Positions 1-5,548 of a stretch of 7,103 bases of DNA are shown here, in pieces. Numbering within the stretch: position 1 is the first letter of the stretch; every line of letters begins with the position of its first letter. A program made the translations under genes and the position numbers. The notes under the pieces are model-generated. The model made no database searches. It worked only from the letters and a program-made list of their open reading frames with translations, and was not told the origin of the DNA. The DNA is from Candidatus Lindowiibacteriota bacterium (GTDB lineage: Bacteria > Lindowbacteria > 2-12-FULL-62-27): positions 1-7,103 of the forward strand of contig JAHFCY010000176.1 of NCBI GenBank assembly GCA_023249255.1, given 5' to 3'.

Positions 1-936
1 GTAACCGGTAATGTCGCGTCATGGCTTGTCGAGCGGCAACTTCGATTGAGCCGCGGCCTGGTCGACCTGTCGAAAAAGACGGGGCATCTGGTCATCTGCG
101 GATGGCGGCAGGACATGGCGGTCGTCCTCGACGAAATTTTCAAGCTCAACCCTCGCCTTCAAAACGACGAGGTGGTGATCGTCTCTCCCATCACGCAGGA
201 AACGCTGGACACATTCAAAACTATGGAACGATTCGCGGGAATCCGCATTCTGCGCGGAGATTATTTTGTCCAGTCGATGCTGGAACGCGCCGGCGTGAAA
301 GGCGCGACCCGAGTCCTCATTCTCGCCGATGCGTCTGGCGCCGCGCGGTCGGCAACCGAAGTCGACGCGAAAACCGTCATGACCGCCATGACCATCGACC
401 GGATTGCGCCCGACCTCTACGTCGCTGCGGAACTGCTGGACACCCGGTTTGAAATCTATCTGCATATGGCGCATGTCGATGAGATCGTCTATTCGAATGA
501 ATACGCCAGAATTTTGCTGGTCAACAGCATTAAAAGCTCCGGGATGGCCCATATCATTTACGACCTGCTGGACATCGGGACCGACGCCCGGATTGTCACC
601 GTTCCCCTGCCCGCCGCTCTGGTGGGAAAAAACTTCGCCGAGGTCGCCGCATACTGCAAGTCGGAGCACCGCGCGATCGCCATCGGGCTGGTTGAAAACA
701 CGGGCAAGATCCGGGAAATGAAAAAGGAGGCCCTGCGCGAGGCCCAGAAAAATCCGAATACCCGCACGGTACTCCGAAATCTCAAGGAGGTCCGGGCCAT
801 CGCCACCAATTCGCCGGTGATCAATCCGCCAAAAAATTACGTGGTCAAGCGATACAGCCGCGCCGTCATCGTCGCCAACGAGCAGACGGACCGGCGAACT
901 GCGCCGAAGGAGGCCAGCCATGCAGCCAACGGATGA
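1..936 (+). CDS. Potassium channel/ion transporter, RCK (TrkA-N + TrkA-C) regulatory part; 5' end outside window
   Basis: The frame is open to the left edge, so this is a C-terminal fragment of 311 residues; the TTG at 46 is only an internal codon. It begins with about 25 residues resembling the end of a pore helix and linker. A Rossmann-type TrkA-N lobe follows (about 28-180), starting HLVICGW, with RILRGD then LERAGV and LILAD, the usual order in RCK domains of two-helix K+ channels. A TrkA-C-like lobe (about 195-295) contains VPLPAALVGK and, near its end, NPPKNYVV. Between them sits a charged helical segment (about 230-265). The nucleotide-binding loop is degenerate (CGWRQD instead of GxGxxG), as in many channel RCK domains, so NAD binding is uncertain. 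By family, RCK domains form a cytoplasmic gating ring that controls K+ flux. The pore helices should lie left of the window. The next gene overlaps its 3' end by 17 bases, indicating translational coupling. Family assignment is firm; ion selectivity is inferred. Confidence 0.85.
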   Translation, partial: VTGNVASWLVERQLRLSRGLVDLSKKTGHLVICGWRQDMAVVLDEIFKLNPRLQNDEVVIVSPITQETLDTFKTMERFAGIRILRGDYFVQSMLERAGVKGATRVLILADASGAARSATEVDAKTVMTAMTIDRIAPDLYVAAELLDTRFEIYLHMAHVDEIVYSNEYARILLVNSIKSSGMAHIIYDLLDIGTDARIVTVPLPAALVGKNFAEVAAYCKSEHRAIAIGLVENTGKIREMKKEALREAQKNPNTRTVLRNLKEVRAIATNSPVINPPKNYVVKRYSRAVIVANEQTDRRTAPKEASHAANG

Positions 937-1417
937 GCTTCGGGACAAACTCAAAAACATTCCACTCTTCAAAAAAATAGCCGAACAGCCCGCGTTACTG
1001 GATCGAGTCATCGCGGTTCTTGAACCCCGGTCGATCCCCAAGGGCCGGAAGATCATCGGCGAGGGCGATACCGGCGAGGAGATGTATATTCTGCTGAAAG
1101 GCGAAATCGAAATTTCGAGATTTACGCTCGAGAAGGAAAGTTATACGGTCGCGAAACTCAATGACGCCATGAACATTTTTTTCGGCGAATTGGCGCTGGT
1201 CGACAACGACAAGCGGTCGGCCACCGTCACCGCCCTGACCGACTGCGAGATTCTCGTCCTCACCCGCGCTAAATTTCTGGAACTCGGCAGGGATCACTCC
1301 GACATCGGCTGGAACCTCGCTCTCGAAATCGCCGCCATGGTCTCGGGGCGCCTGCGGAAAGCCAACGAGGACTCGCTCGTTTTGTTCGAAGCCCTGCTCA
1401 ATGAATTGAAGGAATAG
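920..1417 (+). CDS. Stand-alone cyclic-nucleotide-binding domain protein (Crp/CNBD fold, no DNA-binding domain)
   Basis: A 165-residue soluble protein made of one CNBD. The beta-barrel core is seen in IPLFKKI, the glycine-rich turn around GEGDTGEEMYILLKGEIEIS (47-66), and a phosphate-binding cassette with FFGELAL (87-93) followed by KRSATV (98-103). Glu90 and Arg99 occupy the positions that in CAP and related proteins contact the ribose and the cyclic phosphate, so ligand binding looks intact. Residues 128-162 form the C-terminal helices and the protein stops there, with no helix-turn-helix, so it is not a Crp-type transcription factor. The ATG at 920 has an excellent AAGGAGG site (907-913) lying inside the channel gene, and the coding regions overlap by 17 bases. 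The likely role, inferred from context, is a cyclic-nucleotide-sensing subunit acting with the RCK channel. It ends four bases from the convergent glycosidase gene. Confidence 0.88.
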   Translation: MQPTDELRDKLKNIPLFKKIAEQPALLDRVIAVLEPRSIPKGRKIIGEGDTGEEMYILLKGEIEISRFTLEKESYTVAKLNDAMNIFFGELALVDNDKRSATVTALTDCEILVLTRAKFLELGRDHSDIGWNLALEIAAMVSGRLRKANEDSLVLFEALLNELKE

Positions 1418-1421
1418 AACC

Positions 1422-4046
1422 CTACCAGCTCAACTCCGTTTTTCCTTTGAATGTCTCCCAGCGGCAGACCGTTGCCTGTTCGGCGTCGTCATAGACCGGC
1501 GCGGACGGCGCGGACGGCGCTGACGCGCTCGATTTAATCTCGTTCAGCCGGCGAAACATGAACTGGATATCGACCGGCCGCTCGTCCCGTGACTCGACCG
1601 TCAGCCGGCCATGTTCGCCGTCCTCCGAAACCTGCGCGCTCAAGCCCTCCCACGTTGACATGCCGCCGGCGCCGCCCGGCCACACTTGAATGACGCGCCG
1701 GTCGTCCAGCGCCGTGACGTCTTCGGCCATGCCCGCGGTTCGACGGATCAGCGTGTCGATGGATTTTGGAATCATCGGAATCACCGAGCCGGCCCGGACG
1801 AACAGCGGCAGCCGGTCAAGCGGTGCATGGACTTCGATCTTCTGTTTGCCGTCCAACTCATCGCCGGTCCAGTAATCGATCCATCGGCCGGCCGGCAGAT
1901 ACACCGTCCGGTACGTCCCGCCCTGATACATCGGCGCGACAAGAATGTCCGGCCCGAAAAAATACTGGAACGGGTGGGCGGCGGCAACCGGATCGTCCTG
2001 CGCAGCCAGAACCATCGGCCGGATGATCGGCACGCCCCGCGAAACGGCCTCGTGGGCGGCCTCATAGATATATGGAAAGAGCGCCGTGTGAAGTTTGGCG
2101 AACGTCCGGTAAATGTCGAGCGTTTCCGTGTCGAAATCCCACGGTCCGAGATTCGACGTCATGTGAACCATCATGAGCGGCGAGAACGCGCCAAACTGCG
2201 TCCAGCGGATGAACACCTCTTTCGTCGGGCGACCCTGATATCCCGCGATGTCGTGCCCCCAGAACGGGATGCCCGACAGCGCGGCGGTCTGGCCCGCGAG
2301 GATCGCGGTCGGCAATCCGTTCGTGTACGAAAAATCGGCGTAGTTGTCACCGGCCCAGCAGAACGGATATTTTTGAGTTCCCGAAAATCCCGGCCGGGCC
2401 AACAACGTGCCATTGCCGCCGAGTTGCGTCTGAACGTACTCGTGCATGGTTTTCAGATACAGCGCGGCATATCGGTTTTTCATTTCCAGCGCCGTTGATC
2501 CGTCGCTGAATACGGCGTCCTGAACGAAATTGCCCTCGCCGTCATCGCATTTGAACGCGCGAGCGCCCCATTCTTTCGTTTTCGCGACTTGCTCCTGCCA
2601 CCATTTCACGGCGGCCGGATTCGTGAAATCGACCAGCCCGCCCTCGCCCTTCCACCACGACGATTTCATGACCGAGCCGTCCGCCATCCGGACCAGATAT
2701 TTTTTCGCGGCGGCTTCCGCGTAATTGCTCGTCGGATTGGCCGAGATGCCGGCCATGTCGGTCACGTTTTTGGAATTGACGAACGGCGTCAGCCAGAAAC
2801 ACGGATAAAATCCGAGCGCTTGCACGCGGTCAAACATCGCCCGGGGATCCTTGAACTGGGCCCGGTTCAGCACGAAATCGTTGTAGCCTTCTTCCCAGGG
2901 GCTGTCGATGACGAGGACGGACGCGGGCAGATCGTTCGCTCTCGTCAGCTCGACGTCCTGCAAAATCTCCTCGCGATTTTTATGCACATCGCGGCTTTTC
3001 CACGGCGCAAAGGCCCACGCCGGAGGCAGGGACGGGCGGCCTGACGCGGCGGTGTAGGCGTCGAGGATGTCGGCGAATCCGGGGCCCGCAAAAAAAACCA
3101 TGGTGAAATTTTTTCCGGGATACCGAATGATGCACGTGGTCCGGTCCGTGGCGTTCAGGTCAAACGTTCCGGGCTCGAAGTTGGCTATCCAGATTCCGTA
3201 TCCCGCCGTGCTCATATAGAACGGCGCCGGCTTGTACGATATCGACCCTTTTTCTTCGGGATGATCGATGCTCGACATCGGCAGAACGTACCCCTTTTGA
3301 TTCAGCGCCTGAAATCGCTCGCCGCCCCCGTAATACGCGCTGTTGTCCGGAACGCGCAGTTGAAACCCGTGAGACCGCCCATCGCGCGGGATCCACGTCG
3401 CCGAAATCGCCCGCGGACCCACCACTGTAAACTGCACGGTGACATCCGGATTTTTGAAAATCATCCGGGCTGTGTCAGCCGGCGCGAACCGGTCCAGCGG
3501 ATGGCCGTCCATGCTGATGGCCGGCAGTTTCAGGCTGTTGATGATCCGCCGGTCCCGCCCGTAAATGACGGGCGACACCGCGCCGGACGCGGGATCGAAC
3601 CGGAATTTCAAAAATTTTGTATCGATTTGAAATTCTCCGCCGGAACCGGACGATTCGGAAAGGCTGTACACGGAATTTCCGTCGACGTCCCGATCCGCCA
3701 CGGACGGATCGGCATGCCAACTTGAGTTACCGGCAGTGTCAGCCTCGACGAATTTGTATCGGAAGAGGTCCGTGCCGATGGTCACCGTCTTGCGCCAGAT
3801 CCCGCCGGCTCCACGGATCATCTCAAACGCCGGATCGGAAACTTTTCCGCCGCTGTTGTTCCCCCATCCGTTGAAATCGCCCGCCAGATAAACCTTCTGC
3901 GCGGATGGCGCGCTGTACGTGAACAGCACGCCGCTGTCGGCGCGGCGGGGGGGATCGGCCCACGCCGAAGCCGAAGCGGCGATGGCAAGAACCACCGCAA
4001 GTAAAGTTGTTTTGACGGTTGGATTGTTCAGTCGGAAGGAAGTCAA
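1422..4046 (-). CDS. Secreted GH31 family alpha-glycosidase with N-terminal CBM48-like module
   Basis: An 874-residue exported enzyme. The N-terminal signal peptide has a core at LLAVVLAIAASASAWA, with predicted cleavage after Ala30. A CBM48/AMPK-type glycan-binding module (about 40-129) carries VYLAGDFNGWG. The beta-sandwich precedes a GH31 catalytic barrel (about 340-670). Signatures include AFAPWKSRD, VLVIDSPWEEGYNDF, the nucleophile motif FKCDDGEG (Asp501 by alignment to FKTDFGE-type enzymes), the acid/base motif FCWAGDNYADF (Asp567) and FWGHDIAGY. C-terminal beta domains contain FFGPDILVAPMY and LPLFVRAGSVIP. The extreme C-terminus has a SAPSAPSAP linker. GH31 enzymes are retaining hydrolases or transglycosylases of alpha-glucosides, xylosides or galactosides; substrate is not decidable here, though CBM48 hints at alpha-glucan. 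There is no in-frame ATG at the signal peptide. I chose TTG at 4046, which overlaps the upstream reductase stop as TTGA; GGAG lies 13 bases upstream. CTG at 4031 is a weaker alternative. Confidence 0.9.
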   Translation of the reverse strand: MTSFRLNNPTVKTTLLAVVLAIAASASAWADPPRRADSGVLFTYSAPSAQKVYLAGDFNGWGNNSGGKVSDPAFEMIRGAGGIWRKTVTIGTDLFRYKFVEADTAGNSSWHADPSVADRDVDGNSVYSLSESSGSGGEFQIDTKFLKFRFDPASGAVSPVIYGRDRRIINSLKLPAISMDGHPLDRFAPADTARMIFKNPDVTVQFTVVGPRAISATWIPRDGRSHGFQLRVPDNSAYYGGGERFQALNQKGYVLPMSSIDHPEEKGSISYKPAPFYMSTAGYGIWIANFEPGTFDLNATDRTTCIIRYPGKNFTMVFFAGPGFADILDAYTAASGRPSLPPAWAFAPWKSRDVHKNREEILQDVELTRANDLPASVLVIDSPWEEGYNDFVLNRAQFKDPRAMFDRVQALGFYPCFWLTPFVNSKNVTDMAGISANPTSNYAEAAAKKYLVRMADGSVMKSSWWKGEGGLVDFTNPAAVKWWQEQVAKTKEWGARAFKCDDGEGNFVQDAVFSDGSTALEMKNRYAALYLKTMHEYVQTQLGGNGTLLARPGFSGTQKYPFCWAGDNYADFSYTNGLPTAILAGQTAALSGIPFWGHDIAGYQGRPTKEVFIRWTQFGAFSPLMMVHMTSNLGPWDFDTETLDIYRTFAKLHTALFPYIYEAAHEAVSRGVPIIRPMVLAAQDDPVAAAHPFQYFFGPDILVAPMYQGGTYRTVYLPAGRWIDYWTGDELDGKQKIEVHAPLDRLPLFVRAGSVIPMIPKSIDTLIRRTAGMAEDVTALDDRRVIQVWPGGAGGMSTWEGLSAQVSEDGEHGRLTVESRDERPVDIQFMFRRLNEIKSSASAPSAPSAPVYDDAEQATVCRWETFKGKTELSW
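1498..1524. repeat. Three tandem copies of a 9-base unit in the glycosidase gene
   Basis: GGCGCGGAC occurs at 1498-1506 and 1507-1515, with a one-mismatch copy GGCGCTGAC at 1516-1524. On the minus strand it encodes the Ser-Ala-Pro repeats of the linker near the C-terminus of the GH31 enzyme. In-frame 9-base units of this kind can expand or contract by slippage without breaking the protein. Confidence 0.85.
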
Positions 4047-4837
4047 CCGGTGATGAATTCTCCGCCGTCGACACCGAGGACGTTCCCCGTCACCCAGTGC
4101 GTCTGGTCCAGACACATCGCGGCGATGAATTCCGCGACGTCGTGAGGCGTGGTCGTTCGCTTGTGCGGGTTCATCTCCAGCGCCCACTGGATCATCCGTT
4201 CCTTGCCCGGAATTTTTTCCAGCGCCGGCGTCGGCGTGATCCCGGCCCGGATGGCGTTGCAGGTGATGCCGTGCGGCGCAAGTTCCAGCGCAAGCTGGCG
4301 GATGTGCGACTCGAGGGCGGCCTTGGCGGACGACACCGCCCCATACGTTTTCCACACGCGCGTCGATCCGGCGCTCGTCATGGCCATGATGCGGCTGCCT
4401 TTGGCCAGAAGCCCCGCGCGGACGAGGTCCTGGGTCCAGTAGACGAGGCTGTGCGCCATGACGTTGACCGTCATGTCCATCTGTTTTGGATTGATCGCGT
4501 CCTTTGATTCAGCGGCGATAAATGGCCGGAGCGTCCCGAACGCGAGCGAGTGCAGAAGAATTCTCAAAGGCTGGGAACATTTTTTTCGAATCTCGGCCAG
4601 GACCTCGGCGCGCTTGTCATCGTCCGCCGCGTTGCCGTTGAAATACATCGAGTCGGCGCCGAACGACCGGATGGTCGACTGGATCTCCTTGACGTGTTCC
4701 AGACCCTGCGCGCGGTCGAAATGAACGCCGAAAATGTTCATGCCGCGCTTCGCCAGCGCCAGCGACACAGCCTCGCCGAATCCGCTCGACGCGCCCAGAA
4801 TCAAACCCCATTGTCCCGCAAACACTTTGTCAACCAT
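4043..4837 (-). CDS. Short-chain dehydrogenase, probable enoyl-[acyl-carrier-protein] reductase (FabI/FabL-like)
   Basis: A 264-residue cytoplasmic Rossmann protein of the usual length for this family. The cofactor loop is GASSGFG (15-21), the classical G-x3-G-x-G. HSLAFG (96-101) resembles the HSIAF motif of FabI. The catalytic region has Ser155, Tyr165 and Lys172 in YGAVSSAK, a Tyr-x6-Lys spacing that marks enoyl-ACP reductases rather than the Tyr-x3-Lys of ordinary SDRs. NAIRAGITPT and the terminal GNVLGVDGGEFITG also fit. Together these look closest to FabL-type reductases, which catalyse the last step of the fatty-acid elongation cycle using NAD(P)H. The ATG has AGAGGG seven bases upstream. 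It is first in a two-gene unit with the GH31 gene, whose TTG start overlaps its TGA. A divergent gene starts 77 bases away. A different SDR substrate cannot be excluded. Confidence 0.75.
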   Translation of the reverse strand: MVDKVFAGQWGLILGASSGFGEAVSLALAKRGMNIFGVHFDRAQGLEHVKEIQSTIRSFGADSMYFNGNAADDDKRAEVLAEIRKKCSQPLRILLHSLAFGTLRPFIAAESKDAINPKQMDMTVNVMAHSLVYWTQDLVRAGLLAKGSRIMAMTSAGSTRVWKTYGAVSSAKAALESHIRQLALELAPHGITCNAIRAGITPTPALEKIPGKERMIQWALEMNPHKRTTTPHDVAEFIAAMCLDQTHWVTGNVLGVDGGEFITG

Positions 4838-4861
4838 AAGGTGTCCCTCTTTACATTATCG

Positions 4862-4877
4862 ATTGAAAATTGACAAT
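4862..4877. other. Imperfect palindrome overlapping the promoter -35 box (possible operator)
   Basis: ATTGAAAATTGACAAT reads as an inverted repeat with ATTG and CAAT ends; 12 of its 16 positions are symmetric. It lies in the 77-base divergent spacer between the reductase and the Cys-rich membrane protein, and it covers the -35 hexamer of the plus-strand promoter. That position would suit a repressor acting on one or both genes. The operator role is inference; no regulator is identified. Confidence 0.3.
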
Positions 4878-4897
4878 GACGACGGTTTGGATATGAT
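4870..4897 (+). promoter_or_regulatory. Near-consensus sigma-70-type promoter of the Cys-rich membrane protein gene
   Basis: TTGACA (4870-4875, perfect -35) is followed after 16 bases by TATGAT (4892-4897, five of six matches to the -10 consensus). Transcription would start near 4904, right at the CGGAGAA ribosome site (4904-4910) of the gene starting at 4915, giving a leader of only about ten bases. On the opposite strand only a weak GATAAT (4860-4855) is visible for the reductase, with no convincing -35. Confidence 0.65.
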
Positions 4898-4914
4898 GGG
4901 TTCCGGAGAAATCA

Positions 4915-5232
4915 ATGGGAAGCGAACACGAACAGGAAATCGATCCGATCAAAACGAATCCGAACAGCCACAAGGCCATCGGCGTGGTTGCCCTGATCCT
5001 TCTGCTCGGCGGACTTGGATACTATCTGCGCGGCAGTCCTCTCACGATGCGCCGAATGCAGTGTCCTTTTTCCGGCAAGACAGGCATGACAGCCTGCCCG
5101 GCCATGCAGACCACGCCGGCATGCTCCGAGCCGAGTGACGCGGACAAGGACGCGGACGCGTCAAGCCCCTGCGCGGCGAAACCCTGCGAGGGGATGTCAG
5201 CGCCGGCGGAGAAATCCGACCAGCCTCGATAG
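4915..5232 (+). CDS. Small single-pass membrane protein with Cys/Met-rich, acidic tail; function unknown
   Basis: A 105-residue protein that I do not recognise. A hydrophilic, acidic N-terminus (1-20) is followed by one membrane helix (about 21-38, AIGVVALILLLGGLGYYL). A tail then carries five cysteines (50, 61, 70, 86, 91) and several methionines, including MQCPFSG, TACPAM and PCAAKPCEGM. The spacing hints at metal binding or disulfides but matches no motif I can name. Topology is ambiguous: Arg39, Arg46 and Arg47 after the helix favour a cytoplasmic tail, while the weakly charged N-terminus does not settle it. The ATG at 4915 has GGAG six bases upstream and a strong promoter just before it. 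A 9-base direct repeat (GACGCGGAC at 5137-5145 and 5149-5157) encodes the Asp-Ala-Asp stretches of the tail. The gene ends two bases before the convergent small gene. It is real on promoter and ribosome-site evidence; no function is assigned. Confidence 0.72.
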   Translation: MGSEHEQEIDPIKTNPNSHKAIGVVALILLLGGLGYYLRGSPLTMRRMQCPFSGKTGMTACPAMQTTPACSEPSDADKDADASSPCAAKPCEGMSAPAEKSDQPR

Positions 5233-5234
5233 AT

Positions 5235-5417
5235 CTAAACGATCAGATCGACTTTGTGACCGACGCCGAGCGCCGCGGACAATGGGGTGATCTGTTTCGG
5301 CTCTTCCGCCGTGAATTGCATCGCCTGATGGCCGCCCTCGGCGACCACATCATAGCGGGGCGTCAGTCCGGAATTCTTGGCGGCCTCAAGACTGTTCTCG
5401 ATAGGTTTCAGTTGCAT
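5235..5417 (-). CDS. 60-residue soluble hypothetical protein
   Basis: A small protein that I do not recognise, starting MQLKPIENSLEAAKNSG and ending HKVDLIV. It has no cysteine, membrane segment or signal peptide. A short charged helix may span residues 5-16, followed by a mixed region with RYDVVAEGGHQAMQF that could be beta-rich. The ATG at 5417 was chosen over the in-frame ATG at 5438 because GGAGGG (5432-5427) sits nine bases upstream of it and would lie inside the gene otherwise. A near-consensus promoter lies upstream, leaving a leader of about 89 bases. It converges on the Cys-rich membrane protein gene with two bases between the stops. Expression signals make it a credible gene despite its size; its role is unknown. 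Confidence 0.65.
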   Translation of the reverse strand: MQLKPIENSLEAAKNSGLTPRYDVVAEGGHQAMQFTAEEPKQITPLSAALGVGHKVDLIV

Positions 5418-5426
5418 CGAAGTAAT

Positions 5427-5432
5427 CCCTCC
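5427..5432 (-). promoter_or_regulatory. Shine-Dalgarno site that fixes the start of the 60-residue protein
   Basis: On the minus strand the site reads GGAGGG, nine bases before the ATG at 5417. The alternative ATG at 5438 lies upstream of this site, which argues for the shorter protein. Confidence 0.7.
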
Positions 5433-5463
5433 ACTCATCCTTGTGTGCGCCGGAAATCCGAGG

Positions 5464-5478
5464 CGATCGTGTCGATCG
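5464..5478 (-). other. Short perfect hairpin in the leader of the 60-residue protein gene
   Basis: CGATCG, a three-base spacer and CGATCG again can form a six-base-pair stem in the roughly 89-base leader transcribed from the promoter at 5513-5541. Each arm is itself palindromic, so the DNA could equally be a protein-binding direct repeat. No T-run follows, so it is not an intrinsic terminator. Confidence 0.35.
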
Positions 5479-5512
5479 AGGACCCGGCTCGTGTTTCATC
5501 CGTAATGCATCC

Positions 5513-5541
5513 ATTGTACGCGATTTGGCGCGTCGAGTCAA
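5513..5541 (-). promoter_or_regulatory. Near-consensus sigma-70-type promoter for the 60-residue protein gene
   Basis: On the minus strand TTGACT (5541-5536) and TACAAT (5518-5513) are separated by exactly 17 bases, each matching the consensus at five of six positions. Transcription should begin near 5506 and run toward the gene starting at 5417. The -35 box ends only seven bases before the ATG of the divergent oxidase, so RNA polymerase bound here could affect oxidase expression. No comparable promoter is evident for the oxidase itself. Confidence 0.65.
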
Positions 5542-5548
5542 ATCGTTC

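Noticed and set aside
19-1056. A 345-codon open frame on the minus strand opposite the channel gene
   Set aside because: The plus-strand frames give clear RCK and CNBD signatures with a good ribosome site; the antisense product has no recognisable motif and is a by-product of GC-rich codon bias.
1686-2498. A 270-codon plus-strand frame opposite the GH31 gene
   Set aside because: It lies across the GH31 catalytic and C-terminal domains, is Arg-rich with no family signature, and has no ribosome site.
4047-4355. N-terminal extension of the GH31 protein by 103 residues to an ATG at 4355
   Set aside because: It would overlap the reductase gene on the same strand for its whole length, reads as Arg/His-rich nonsense, and would place the clear signal peptide in the middle of the protein.
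4863-4876. FNR-like site (TTGAA-N4-GACAA) in the divergent spacer
   Set aside because: The second half-site matches the ATCAA consensus at only three of five positions; retained only as a generic palindrome.
5137-5157. 9-base direct repeat in the Cys-rich membrane protein gene as a mobile-element or attachment site
   Set aside because: It simply encodes repeated Asp-Ala-Asp codons, with no integrase, inverted ends or target duplication nearby.
5441-5548. N-terminal extension of the oxidase to an ATG at 5441
   Set aside because: LhgO-family proteins begin almost directly with the FAD loop; the extra 36 residues coincide with the divergent promoter and leader and show no family match.
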